Part shown: positions 25,652 through 34,200 of the stretch, piece after piece
Layout of the letters: each line of letters starts with the position of its first letter
Numbering within the stretch: the first letter of the stretch is position 1
Origin: Acidimicrobium ferrooxidans
Lineage (GTDB): Bacteria > Actinomycetota > Geothermincolia > Fen-727 > Anoxymicrobiaceae
Assembly: GCA_020723485.1 (NCBI GenBank)
Contig: DYIU01000001.1
Location: forward strand, 1,003,779-1,067,778
Length of the DNA: 64,000 nt
Reading direction: 5' to 3'
Made by a program: the position numbers and the translations under genes
The notes under the pieces: model-generated
Told to the model about the DNA's origin: nothing
The model's input: only the letters and a program-made list of their open reading frames with translations
Database searches by the model: none

Positions 25652-26519
25652 CTCTGAGTTCTGGAGCGGGGGCTTGAGGTGCGCGGGGACGCTCTACCTC
25701 CCCGAAAGAGAGAAGCCTCCCGTGGTCGTGATGGCGCACGGCTTCGGGGCCGAGAGGTGTTTCAGGCTGCCCGCGTTCGCCGAACGTTTCGTCGAGAGGG
25801 GACTGGCCGCATACCTCTTCGACTACAGGAACTTCGGCGACAGCCCGGGCGAGCCCAGGAACCTGGTCGACCCGCGCCGGCACGTGGCCGACTGGGGGGC
25901 CGCCATCGACCACGTCCGCGGGCTCGGCGAGGTCGACGCCGGCCGCATGGGGCTCTGGGGCTCCTCGTACAGCGGCGGCCACGCCCTTGTCGCGGCGGCG
26001 AAGTTCAAGCCGGTCTCCGCGGTGGTATCGCAGGTACCGTTCGTGGACGGAGTGGCCACGGCACTGGGGTTCAAGCCCAGGTTCGTGGCCCAGGCGATCG
26101 TTCACGCGACGCTCGACCTCTTCGCTATGGCGACAGGCAGGCCGCCGCACACTGTTCCGATAGTGGGGGACCCGGACGAGTTCGCCATGATGAACACGCC
26201 GGATGCCAGACCGGGCTACCTGGCCATCGTCCCGGAGGGATGCGCCTGGAAGAACGAATGCCCGGCGCGGGCCGCACTGACGCTCCTGTTCTACCGGCCG
26301 ACCGCGTACGCGAAGAGGGTGGACTGCCCGGCGCTGGTGGTCCTGGCCGAGAACGACTCGCTCATCAGCCCGGCATCGGTCCGGAAGGCCGCCGCGAAGC
26401 TCGTGAACGGCAGGATCGAGCCGTACCCGGTGGGCCACTTCGACGTCTACGTAGGCGAGTGGTTCGAAAAAGTGTCCGAGCTCGAGAGCGAGTTCCTCGT
26501 AAGGCAACTGCTGGGATAG
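25638..26519 (+). CDS. Alpha/beta hydrolase (dienelactone-hydrolase/peptidase S9-like)
   Basis: ATG 25638 follows GAGGAGG by about seven bases and lies inside the end of the phosphoesterase gene. The 293-residue cytoplasmic protein has MAHGFGAER (oxyanion region), LWGSSYSGGHAL with nucleophile Ser near residue 117, AENDSLI with the likely Asp, and VGHFDVY with the His. Substrates in this superfamily range widely and none is indicated here. A bidirectional hairpin at 26526-26547 follows. Confidence 0.85.
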   Translation: MRKVDSEFWSGGLRCAGTLYLPEREKPPVVVMAHGFGAERCFRLPAFAERFVERGLAAYLFDYRNFGDSPGEPRNLVDPRRHVADWGAAIDHVRGLGEVDAGRMGLWGSSYSGGHALVAAAKFKPVSAVVSQVPFVDGVATALGFKPRFVAQAIVHATLDLFAMATGRPPHTVPIVGDPDEFAMMNTPDARPGYLAIVPEGCAWKNECPARAALTLLFYRPTAYAKRVDCPALVVLAENDSLISPASVRKAAAKLVNGRIEPYPVGHFDVYVGEWFEKVSELESEFLVRQLLG

Positions 26520-26525
26520 ATAAGA

Positions 26526-26547
26526 GCCGGGGCTCGAGAGCCCCGGC
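26526..26547. terminator. Bidirectional hairpin between convergent genes
   Basis: GCCGGGGCTC (26526-26535) pairs with GAGCCCCGGC (26538-26547). It lies between the convergent hydrolase and M24 peptidase genes. No long T-run flanks either side. Confidence 0.6.
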
Positions 26548-26569
26548 CCATGTCTGATGTTTGAGGCTC

Positions 26570-27790
26570 CTACTCGATCTCTTCGATGGCGAGCGGGTAT
26601 TTCGAGGTCAGCTCGCAGCCGTCCTTGGTGATGACTATGGGGTTCTCGTAGCGGAACCCGACATCGTCCTCCTTCGCCGCGTACTGCATGGCCAGTATGA
26701 CCATCTCGTTTTCCTGGTAGACGTGGTCCGGGTCGGTCCAGTAGGGAATGGGAACGTCCATGCTCGCCCCCACGCGCCACTCGTCACCGAACAGCCCGAT
26801 GCCGTGCTCGACCCCGGGAAGTATGAAGTCCGAGCAGTTCCGGTCCTCGGCGAACTTGCCGAGCTCGGTGATGAGCCCGCCCGGCGTCGCCCCGGCCTTG
26901 TAGCTGTCGGCCACGAACTGAACGCACGCCACGAAGTTGTCCGCGTGCCAGCGCTGCCGCTCGGTCGCCGGCGCCAGCAGGTAGTTGTGCGAGTGGTCCC
27001 CAAGGGCCAGCATGAACAGCGCGTGCAGGTCGAACATGAGCGCCTCGCCGGCGGCGAACTCCTTCACCGTCGGAGGCGTGCAGGCGCCGAGCCCGGTGCG
27101 CCAGCCGCTCGATATCTCGTTGAGGCCGGCGAAGTTCCACTCGGAGACGCTTCCCTCCCGGCGCATGGCGAGCGCGGCGATACCGCCGAGCTCCGTCTCG
27201 GTCATTCCCTTGTAGCCGCCGTTCTCGATGGCGGCCCGCGCGGCCTTCTGCCCTTCGTCGACGATGCGACCCGCCTCGCGGAAGCGATTGATGGTGCCCT
27301 CGTCCTTGAGCAGGGAAGCGTGGTCGACAATGTCGTGCGCGTTCACGAACTCGAGGTCCGGGAGCGCGGCGGCGAACTGCTGGTACTCGTAGTGGGTCAT
27401 CCAGCCTTCCGCGGTGTAGGTGGCCATCCCGGTCTCGTATCCGAGCCTGCCCTTCCGGATGCCCAGCTCATCCTCGATGAAGAAAGAGATGGACTCGATC
27501 TGGTCGGCCCCGCCGGCGCCGAAGTACGCCCGGACGTGGTCTTCGTCCATCCAGGTCTCGCTCAAGAGGCGGTCGGCGTCGATGACGAACGTGAATATGG
27601 TGGGCAGGCCCTCGGCAGGGATTACCATGTAGGAGCGCCAGGGCACGAATGCGTCCGTGATGAAGCTCATGGTCCGGATGCGCGAGCCCAGGTATACGTC
27701 GATGCCCCGCTCCTGCATGCCCGCCTGGATATCCTTGATCCTCTTCGGTATGTCTACGGCGAACCTCTTGTCTTCGGTGTCAGCTCTCAT
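26570..27790 (-). CDS. M24-family metallopeptidase (creatinase/Xaa-Pro peptidase-like)
   Basis: The 406-residue protein shows the two-domain plan of M24 proteins: an N-terminal creatinase-type domain (RIKDIQAGMQERGIDVYLGS) and a C-terminal pita-bread domain. Candidate metal ligands are in MFDLHALFMLALGDHSHN, PGVEHGIGLFGDE and FRYENPIVIT. The first ligand region differs from the usual DxGxxxxGYxxD spacing, so it could be a peptidase, a creatinase-like hydrolase or inactive. GGGGAGG precedes ATG 27790. The minus-strand genes from here to 33972 are closely spaced. Confidence 0.82.
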   Translation of the reverse strand: MRADTEDKRFAVDIPKRIKDIQAGMQERGIDVYLGSRIRTMSFITDAFVPWRSYMVIPAEGLPTIFTFVIDADRLLSETWMDEDHVRAYFGAGGADQIESISFFIEDELGIRKGRLGYETGMATYTAEGWMTHYEYQQFAAALPDLEFVNAHDIVDHASLLKDEGTINRFREAGRIVDEGQKAARAAIENGGYKGMTETELGGIAALAMRREGSVSEWNFAGLNEISSGWRTGLGACTPPTVKEFAAGEALMFDLHALFMLALGDHSHNYLLAPATERQRWHADNFVACVQFVADSYKAGATPGGLITELGKFAEDRNCSDFILPGVEHGIGLFGDEWRVGASMDVPIPYWTDPDHVYQENEMVILAMQYAAKEDDVGFRYENPIVITKDGCELTSKYPLAIEEIE

Positions 27791-27806
27791 GTCGGTCCTC
27801 CCCGGA

Positions 27807-28205
27807 TCAGTAGTTGGTCGGGATGGTGGCGAGCACCCTGTTGAGCTTGTCGACCAGCGGCGCCAGCCGCATGGCCTTCGCCATGTTGCCGCGGAGCGTG
27901 AGCTTGCGCGACGTCAGCGCCCTCACGGCTCCCAGCTCCGCCCTGGTGATCTTCGCGAACGTCTCGTAGTCGGCGATTATCTTGAACTCGGCCTTGGGGG
28001 GCTCGCCCGTCCCGGTCTCGAAGCCGGTCACCTTGCCGTCGGTGAACTCGACGAAGAAGTACATGTCCTGACCGTCCGGGCAGTTCCTGTAGATGTTGGT
28101 CATGGAGCTGGTCACGTTGTGCAGTTTCTCGGGGGTAAGGGCTTCCTCGGCGCGCCTGCGGCCTTCCTCGGCCCACTCGGGGCTCAGATACTTGAAATTG
28201 GCCAT
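27807..28205 (-). CDS. SCP2 sterol-transfer-domain protein
   Basis: This 132-residue protein matches the SCP2 lipid-binding fold: MYFFVEFTDGKVTGFETG, AEFKIIADYETFAKI and a C-terminal LRGNMAKAMRLAPLVDKLN helix. SCP2 domains bind fatty acyl chains or sterols, often passing them to acyl-CoA enzymes. The tandem ATGs at 28208 and 28205 follow AAAGGAGG; the second has better spacing. Located between the M24 peptidase and an ABC exporter, and near acyl-CoA dehydrogenase and KorAB genes on the same strand. Confidence 0.8.
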   Translation of the reverse strand: MANFKYLSPEWAEEGRRRAEEALTPEKLHNVTSSMTNIYRNCPDGQDMYFFVEFTDGKVTGFETGTGEPPKAEFKIIADYETFAKITRAELGAVRALTSRKLTLRGNMAKAMRLAPLVDKLNRVLATIPTNY

Positions 28206-28297
28206 CATGGCCTCCTTTCGTCACTCCTGACAATTATACGGGTCTGCCCGGTCCCACATACGGCTTTTCCAGGTAAAAAAGGTGAGCCCGGACGAGC

Positions 28298-29023
28298 TCA
28301 TATTGTCTCGCCGTCATCGCAGTGCAGGTCGGCTGCGGCCTGGGCCAGGTCCGACTCGACCTGGCCGTCGCGCAGTGTTATGACGCGGCTGGTGTAAGCG
28401 GCCACCATCGGGTCATGGGTCACGATCGCGAATGTCTGGTTCAGCGTGTCGTTGAGCTTGCGCATCACCTCGATGATGCGGCAGGTGTTGACGGTATCGA
28501 GCTCCCCGGTGGGCTCGTCGGCGAGCACGAGGGCCGGGCCCGTCACCAGGGCGCGGGCTATCGCCACGCGCTGGCGCTCACCCCCGGAGAGCTGGGAGGG
28601 GCGGTTCCTCGCCCTCTTGCTGAGGCCGACCAGCTCAAGCGCCTCAGCCGCTCGCCGCTCGCGCTCGCGGGTACCCACCTTCAGATAGCGCAGAGGGAGC
28701 TGGACATTCTCACTGGCGTTCAGCACAGGCAGGAGGTTGAACTCCTGGAAGACGAAACCTATCTTCTCGCGCCTGATGCGGGTAAGCTCCTTCTCGCTCA
28801 GTCCCTGTGTATCCCTGCCGTCGATGAGGACGTGGCCCTCGGTCGGAACGTCGAGCCCCCCGACGAGGTTCAGCAGGGTGGACTTGCCTGAGCCCGAGGG
28901 CCCAACGATGGCCAGGAACTCGCCCTTCTCTATCTCGAGGTCGATGCCGTTGACGGCCCGCACCTCCTCGGTCTCGCCCTCGGCGTAGACCTTCGAGAGC
29001 CCCTTGAGGACGATGTTGCTCAT
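28298..29023 (-). CDS. ABC transporter ATP-binding protein (MacB/LolD type)
   Basis: The 241-residue ATPase has Walker A GPSGSGKST (about residues 41-49), Q-loop FVFQEFNLLP, signature QLSGGERQRVAIARAL, Walker B LVLADEPTG and switch His in IVTHDP. The LolD/MacB-type motif LLNLVGGLDVPTEG is also present. It powers the permease encoded immediately upstream: only two bases separate the permease stop from this ATG. Confidence 0.95.
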   Translation of the reverse strand: MSNIVLKGLSKVYAEGETEEVRAVNGIDLEIEKGEFLAIVGPSGSGKSTLLNLVGGLDVPTEGHVLIDGRDTQGLSEKELTRIRREKIGFVFQEFNLLPVLNASENVQLPLRYLKVGTRERERRAAEALELVGLSKRARNRPSQLSGGERQRVAIARALVTGPALVLADEPTGELDTVNTCRIIEVMRKLNDTLNQTFAIVTHDPMVAAYTSRVITLRDGQVESDLAQAAADLHCDDGETI

Positions 29024-29025
29024 GT

Positions 29026-30183
29026 CTAGTCCTCCCTCAGCGATTCGACCGGCTTGAGCCTTGCGGCCCGGAGCGCCGGGAAGATGCCTGCGAGTGTCCC
29101 GAGTATGGTGGCGAAGATGACCGGTCCGATGACAACGGTCAGGCTCACTGTGAAAACGGTGACATTGCTGGAGCTGGTCGCGTTGTTCAGGAAGAAGATA
29201 GCCAGCACTCCCAGGCCCATCCCGATGAGCCCTCCAAGGAAGCCTATCATCGCCGACTCGAGAAGATATTCGCCCAAAATGGTATTAGTCTCGGCGCCTA
29301 TCGCTCTCTTCAAGCCTATCTCCCGCGTGCGCTCCGAAACCGACATCACCATGGTGTTGATGATGGAGAGTCCGCCCACGATCAGGGCAATGAACGCGAT
29401 GCCGAACAGTATGGCGTTGAATATGAGGCTGAACTGGGAAATCTGTTTCTCCGCCTCGGACGGGGATATCACCCTGACCCCGGAGACCTGTGATTCGATG
29501 TCCTTCGCCAGCGCTTCTGGGTCGGTGCCCAGCTCCCATGTCACGTAGACGTTGCTCGCAATCGGCTCCGTCTGCTTGATAAACGGGTTCGCTGCATAGA
29601 AGAGCGACAGCGCGTCCTCGTAGGCGACAAAGGCGAAAGTATCCGGCGCCGACAGTGTCGGCTGCAGGATACCGATTACTTCGAACTCCTGTCCGCGCAG
29701 GCTCACGGTACCCCCAACCTTACCATTGAGCTTCTCGGCGAGAGTAGAGCCCAGCAGGACCACTCCCTTGTCTCCAGACTGCAGGCTGCGCCCCTCATCG
29801 ACGTTGAGCTGTTTCAGGAGATCCTGGGCGCCCGCCGTCTCCAGCCCGACGATAAGGTCCGGCGCCCCGAACGAGAAATTCTGGCTGTCCTTGACGAACA
29901 ACCCGATGCCGGCAACCGCCTCCTTCACCCCCGGCACCCTCTGGATCTCGTCAACCTTGTCGAGTGTGAAGAACATATTCTCGCCGCCGAAGAGGCTGCC
30001 TCCTGACGGCACCACGGAGATGGAGTTCGTGAACCAGCTCTTCGCGCCGTTGACCTGCTGGGTCAGTCGAGCGGACAGCCCACCCAGCACCGTAAGGGCG
30101 AATATGCCGACGACAATGCCGAAGACGGTCAGGAACGTGCGCGCCTTGCGCCGCCACATGTTTCTCAAGATGACTTTGACCAT
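29026..30183 (-). CDS. MacB-type ABC transporter permease
   Basis: The 385-residue protein has the MacB plan: one N-terminal membrane helix (TFLTVFGIVVGIFALTVLG), a large extracytoplasmic domain (about residues 40-255) and three C-terminal helices. The conserved SERTREIGLKRAIGA segment contacts the ATPase. This family works by mechanotransmission, exporting or extracting substrates from outside the membrane, and includes lipoprotein and peptide systems. With the ATPase gene it forms a two-gene unit. No periplasmic adaptor gene is seen, as usual for monoderm bacteria. Confidence 0.92.
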   Translation of the reverse strand: MVKVILRNMWRRKARTFLTVFGIVVGIFALTVLGGLSARLTQQVNGAKSWFTNSISVVPSGGSLFGGENMFFTLDKVDEIQRVPGVKEAVAGIGLFVKDSQNFSFGAPDLIVGLETAGAQDLLKQLNVDEGRSLQSGDKGVVLLGSTLAEKLNGKVGGTVSLRGQEFEVIGILQPTLSAPDTFAFVAYEDALSLFYAANPFIKQTEPIASNVYVTWELGTDPEALAKDIESQVSGVRVISPSEAEKQISQFSLIFNAILFGIAFIALIVGGLSIINTMVMSVSERTREIGLKRAIGAETNTILGEYLLESAMIGFLGGLIGMGLGVLAIFFLNNATSSSNVTVFTVSLTVVIGPVIFATILGTLAGIFPALRAARLKPVESLRED

Positions 30184-30225
30184 ATGCGTACCTCACGAGG
30201 GTCGAACGGCTTTGCCGGCATTCGC

Positions 30226-31077
30226 CTAGTAGAGCTCTTCCAGCGTCCGGGTCAGTCTATCAGGTTCAAGCGGTAGCCTGACAAGGGGTGCGCCCGCCAG
30301 AACGGGCAACCTGTCCTCGTACGTCGGCCGCTCCTGGCGGTACAGCACACCGGTGGGGATGCGTTCGCCGAACTCGAGGGCGCGCTCGTAGGCGGCGGAG
30401 CGGTCGCCGGGGTCGTAGTCGCTCTCGAGATGATAGACCCTATCCCTGTACCACTCGAAGGTGTTGAGCCTGTTGAAGGAGACGCAGGGCTGCAGGATGT
30501 CGACGAGCGAGAAGCCTTTGTGCCCGAACGCCGCGACCATCAGGCCGGCGAGCTGCTCGACGTCCCCGGAGAACCCTCGCGCCACGAAGCTGCACCCCAT
30601 CGCTATCGCCACCGCGACGGGGTTGAGCTCGTCCGCCAGCACACCCGCGGGCTGGGTCGGCGTCTTCATGCCAGGGACGCTCGTCGGCGAAGCCTGGCCC
30701 TTGGTGAGACCGTAGACCTGGTTGTCGTGTACGAACAGCTTCACGTCGATGTTGCGCCTCATGGCGTGCAGCCAGTGGTTGCCGCCCTCCCCGTAGCAGT
30801 CACCGTCGCCGGCGAACGCCGCGACCGGCATCTCGTGGTTGGCGAGCCTGATGCCGGTGGCAACGGGCAGGGTGCGGCCGTGGAGGCCGTTGAACGTGTT
30901 GCACCTGGTGTAGTGGGGGAACTTGCCCGACTGCCCGATGCCCGAGACGGCGATCAACCGGTGCGGCTCCAGCCCGAGCTCGACCATCGCTCTCCTGAAG
31001 GCTGTGAGTATCCCGAAGTTCCCGCACCCCGGGCACCACGCCGGCTTCTGACCTCGCCACTCATCAGAGGTAGACAT
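30226..31077 (-). CDS. korB: 2-oxoacid:ferredoxin oxidoreductase, beta (TPP-binding) subunit
   Basis: Starting at ATG 31077, the 283-residue protein has the cluster/TPP region WCPGCGNFGILTAFRRA and the TPP motif FAGDGDCYGEGGNHW with the paired VYGLTKGQASPTS. These match the 2-oxoglutarate:ferredoxin oxidoreductase beta subunit more than pyruvate enzymes. Its start lies 14 bases inside the end of the alpha gene, a translational coupling. It decarboxylates 2-oxoacids to acyl-CoA while reducing ferredoxin. Confidence 0.92.
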   Translation of the reverse strand: MSTSDEWRGQKPAWCPGCGNFGILTAFRRAMVELGLEPHRLIAVSGIGQSGKFPHYTRCNTFNGLHGRTLPVATGIRLANHEMPVAAFAGDGDCYGEGGNHWLHAMRRNIDVKLFVHDNQVYGLTKGQASPTSVPGMKTPTQPAGVLADELNPVAVAIAMGCSFVARGFSGDVEQLAGLMVAAFGHKGFSLVDILQPCVSFNRLNTFEWYRDRVYHLESDYDPGDRSAAYERALEFGERIPTGVLYRQERPTYEDRLPVLAGAPLVRLPLEPDRLTRTLEELY

Positions 31078-32776
31078 CGAGCTCCTCCAGCAGGCCCTCG
31101 AGCGTGAAGGGCCTTCCGTCATACCTGCTTATCCTGTCCTTGAAGTCGAAGCCGGTCTCAGCGCGCGCGAGCCACGCGAACCTGCCCGACACGTTGCTCT
31201 CGATGCATATCGCGTGCTTCGAGGAGCGGATGACGTCCATGAAATCCGAGGCGCTCTCGTCGGGGAACGGGTACAGTTCGCTGAAGTGCAGCATCGCGAT
31301 ATCCCGGCTGGCGGAGAGCGCGTCGACCGCCTCTTTCATGACGCCGTAGTTGGAACCCCAGCCCACCAGGGTGATCTCGGGCGCCGGGCTGCCGTAGTGC
31401 AGGGGCGGCTCTATCTCGCCCCTGATCAGAGGCATCTTCTTCAGGAATCTCTTGTCGACCATCCGGGCCCTGGTTGCCGCGTCTTCTATCAGGTGCCCGT
31501 CCTCGTCGTGTTCGTCGGAGTCGGTCACGACCACGTGAGGGGCGTCGCCCGGCACCGCGAGCGGGGAGACCCCGGTCTCGGTGAACGCGTGGCGCCTGTA
31601 GGTGGGGAGCGCCTTGAACGCGTCCCCGCGGACCCTGTAGTCAGTGTATTCGAATGCCGAGAGGTCGACGCCGTCCAGGGACCAGGTCGAGTCGGCGTAG
31701 TGCTGGTCGGTGAGGATTATCACCGGGACCTGGTATTTCTCGGTGAGGTCGAACGCCCTGTTGACCGCCCTGAACGCCTGCTCGGGCGTGCCCGGCGCCA
31801 GGACGACGCGGGGAAACTCACCGTGGCCGGCGAAGAGCGCGTATAGCAGGTCGGCCTGCTCTGTCCTTGTGGGGAGGCCCGTCGCCGGCCCGGGCCGCTG
31901 GGCGAGGACGATGACCACAGGCGTCTCGGTCATGCCGGCCAGGGAAACACCTTCCACCATCAGGGCGAACCCGCCGCCGGAAGTCCCGGTCATCGACCGC
32001 ACCCCGGCGAAGGAGGCACCCAGGGCCATGTTGATGGCGGCTATCTCGTCCTCGGCCTGCTCGACCACCAGCCCGTGGCGCTCGGCGTGGCCGGCCAGGA
32101 ACGTCAGGATGCCCGTGGAAGGCGTCATAGGGTAGGCCGAGTAGAACCTGCACCCCGAGGCGATGGCGGCGAGGCCCAGTGCCTGGTTCCCCTCGATGAC
32201 CATCTTCCGGCCGGACCCCTCCGGCACCGAGAAGGAGCACCTCGGGCAGTTGTTCGAGCCGAAATCATGCCCGGCCCTTGCTGCTTTCACGTTCCCTTCG
32301 ACAGCCTCGGGGTGGCGGCTCAGGGTGTCCGTGAGCACGGCCTCCAGGAGGGAGACGTCCATGCCCAGCATCCCGAGCACCGCGCCGGAGGCGACTGTGT
32401 TCGCCATCACCTCGGCGCCCCCGCTATCGACCGCCAGCCGCTTGAACGGGACACCGGTGAACCGTGGGTCCCCGTACTCCGTCCCGGAAGCTGTGGGATC
32501 GTAGAGGGCGCTCCCTATGTCGGAGAGCTCCCCTCCGTGGAGGGGGATGGACTCCCCGTCGAGGCCGACAAGGACATCGACGGGCTCACGCGGCGCCAAA
32601 ACCGGTCTGTCGGAGAAGCGTATCTGGAAGAAGTTGTGGCCGCCCCTGACACGGGATTCGTAATCCTGGAAAGAGAACAGGTGGAGGCCCGACCTCGAGA
32701 ACACCTTCGAGAGGGATTCCCCGATGGTCGCGATGCCCTGCCCCGCGGCCCCGCCGATCTTGATCGTGTAGTCCAT
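31064..32776 (-). CDS. korA: 2-oxoacid:ferredoxin oxidoreductase, fused gamma-alpha subunit
   Basis: The 570-residue chain fuses the gamma domain (residues 1 to about 190: GGAAGQGIATIG, FQDYESRVRGGHNF) to the alpha domain. The alpha domain begins EGNQALGLAAIASGCRFYSAYPMTPSTG and continues through MTGTSGGGFALM. It ends with the transketolase-C-like region VGWGSNYGVMKEAVD. This fused form is typical of KorA-type enzymes in actinobacteria and archaea. It pairs with the beta gene that overlaps its 3' end. No separate delta ferredoxin gene is visible. Exact 2-oxoacid preference is not decided by sequence alone. Confidence 0.93.
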   Translation of the reverse strand: MDYTIKIGGAAGQGIATIGESLSKVFSRSGLHLFSFQDYESRVRGGHNFFQIRFSDRPVLAPREPVDVLVGLDGESIPLHGGELSDIGSALYDPTASGTEYGDPRFTGVPFKRLAVDSGGAEVMANTVASGAVLGMLGMDVSLLEAVLTDTLSRHPEAVEGNVKAARAGHDFGSNNCPRCSFSVPEGSGRKMVIEGNQALGLAAIASGCRFYSAYPMTPSTGILTFLAGHAERHGLVVEQAEDEIAAINMALGASFAGVRSMTGTSGGGFALMVEGVSLAGMTETPVVIVLAQRPGPATGLPTRTEQADLLYALFAGHGEFPRVVLAPGTPEQAFRAVNRAFDLTEKYQVPVIILTDQHYADSTWSLDGVDLSAFEYTDYRVRGDAFKALPTYRRHAFTETGVSPLAVPGDAPHVVVTDSDEHDEDGHLIEDAATRARMVDKRFLKKMPLIRGEIEPPLHYGSPAPEITLVGWGSNYGVMKEAVDALSASRDIAMLHFSELYPFPDESASDFMDVIRSSKHAICIESNVSGRFAWLARAETGFDFKDRISRYDGRPFTLEGLLEELDVYL

Positions 32777-32823
32777 TTTTGCCCCGGCGGACTAGTTCAA
32801 GAACGCGCGGGGTTATCCTTCAA

Positions 32824-33972
32824 TCAGAGGCCGAGGGTGTTCACTATTATCTCGCGCATTATCTCGTCGGTGCCGCCGCCGACGCGGGCGATACGGATGT
32901 CGCGCCAGGCGCGCTGGACGGGATACTCCATCATATAGCCATAGCCGCCCATCAGCTGCATCGCCTCGTCGGCCGCGTCGAAGGCGACCCGCGTGGCCAT
33001 GAGCTTGGCCATCGATATCTCCTTGACCGGGTACTCGCCGCGGTCATAGCGCCACGCGGTCTGGTAGGTCAGGGCCTGGACCGCCTCGAGCTGGGTGTAG
33101 AGGTCGGCGAGCCGGTGCGCGACGGCCTGGTTCTTTATGACAGGCTTGCCGAACTGCACGCGCTCCTTCGCGTACGCTATGGCGGTGTCCAGCACGTCGC
33201 GCGCGGTGGCCACGCACGCCGCCGCGACGCAGAGGCGCTCCGCCTGCAGCTCCCACATTATGTTGTAGAAACCGCGGCCTTCTTCGCCCAGGAGGGCGTC
33301 CTCGCCTATGAGCATGTCCTCGAAGAATATCTCCGCGGTATCGGAGGCCCACTGCCCCACCTTGTCCAGCTTCCGCGACACCACGTATCCGGGGGTGTCG
33401 GTGTCGACCAGAAAGATGCTCATGCCCTTGTAGCCGCTGCGCTTCTCCGTGCGGGCGAGCAGGGTCATGAAATCGGCGCGGTACCCGTTCGTGATGAATA
33501 TCTTGTTGCCGTTCACCTTCCAGCCGCCGTCCACTTTCTCGGCGAACGTGCTTACCTGGGAGACGTCGGACCCCGCTCCGGGCTCGGTGATGCCGAGACA
33601 GGCGATCTTCTCTCCCTTGATAGCGGGCACCAGGTACTTCTGCCTCTGCTCCTCCGTTCCGAAGGCGAGGATGGGCGGGGTCGCCATGCCGACCTGGACC
33701 GCCACGCCGGTGTTCACGCCGTACGTCTGGCAGCGCGCGAGCTCCTCCAGGAGCACGATGTTCGTGAAGTAGTCGCCGCCTCCGCCCCCGTACTCCTCGG
33801 GGAAGTGCAGGCCCAGGAACCCGAGCTCGCCCATGCGCTCGAAGACCGAGCGGGGGACGAGCCCCTCGGTCTCCCATTCCTCGGCGTGAGGATCGAGCTC
33901 CTTCTGCACGTACTCGCGGATGCTCTGCCTGAGGAGGTCGTGCTCCTCGGTGAAGAAGAGGTTGTCTGCCAT
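32824..33972 (-). CDS. Acyl-CoA dehydrogenase
   Basis: The 382-residue protein has standard blocks: CLGITEPGAGSDVS, NGNKIFITNGYRADF, GGYGYMMEYPVQRAWRDIR and the C-terminal RVGGGTDEIMREI. The C-terminal Glu used by medium-chain enzymes is Gly here (GGGTDEI), so the base is probably the Glu in LQAERL, as in isovaleryl- and long-chain-type enzymes. The protein is complete. An imperfect palindrome at 34026-34045 lies 54 bases upstream and shares a half-site with the tetR operator at 20579. Confidence 0.93.
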   Translation of the reverse strand: MADNLFFTEEHDLLRQSIREYVQKELDPHAEEWETEGLVPRSVFERMGELGFLGLHFPEEYGGGGGDYFTNIVLLEELARCQTYGVNTGVAVQVGMATPPILAFGTEEQRQKYLVPAIKGEKIACLGITEPGAGSDVSQVSTFAEKVDGGWKVNGNKIFITNGYRADFMTLLARTEKRSGYKGMSIFLVDTDTPGYVVSRKLDKVGQWASDTAEIFFEDMLIGEDALLGEEGRGFYNIMWELQAERLCVAAACVATARDVLDTAIAYAKERVQFGKPVIKNQAVAHRLADLYTQLEAVQALTYQTAWRYDRGEYPVKEISMAKLMATRVAFDAADEAMQLMGGYGYMMEYPVQRAWRDIRIARVGGGTDEIMREIIVNTLGL

Positions 33973-34025
33973 CTTTTCCTCCTGAGAACCGTCGTGACCG
34001 GTCTTCCCGCCCCGGTCCGCGTTTG

Positions 34026-34045
34026 TTTACTGACCGTTAAGTAAA
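34026..34045 (-). promoter_or_regulatory. Candidate TetR-type operator upstream of the acyl-CoA dehydrogenase gene
   Basis: TTTACT (34026-34031) and AGTAAA (34040-34045) are complementary arms around GACCGTTA. The left half TACTGAC equals the half-site in the perfect palindrome before the tetR gene, which suggests the same regulator. The right half is degenerate. Confidence 0.45.
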
Positions 34046-34200
34046 TTGGCTAAGGAGATTCTATCACGCGGGAAACAGAGGTTGGCAAGCCCTCTGTTCC
34101 CGCGGCATCCAGGCACGTACATTTGAACTGAGGTAAGAAGCCATAAGCCCGGGATTGTACTAGTATTGGTATCCACAGACACCGACGGGGGGCGAGGCTC

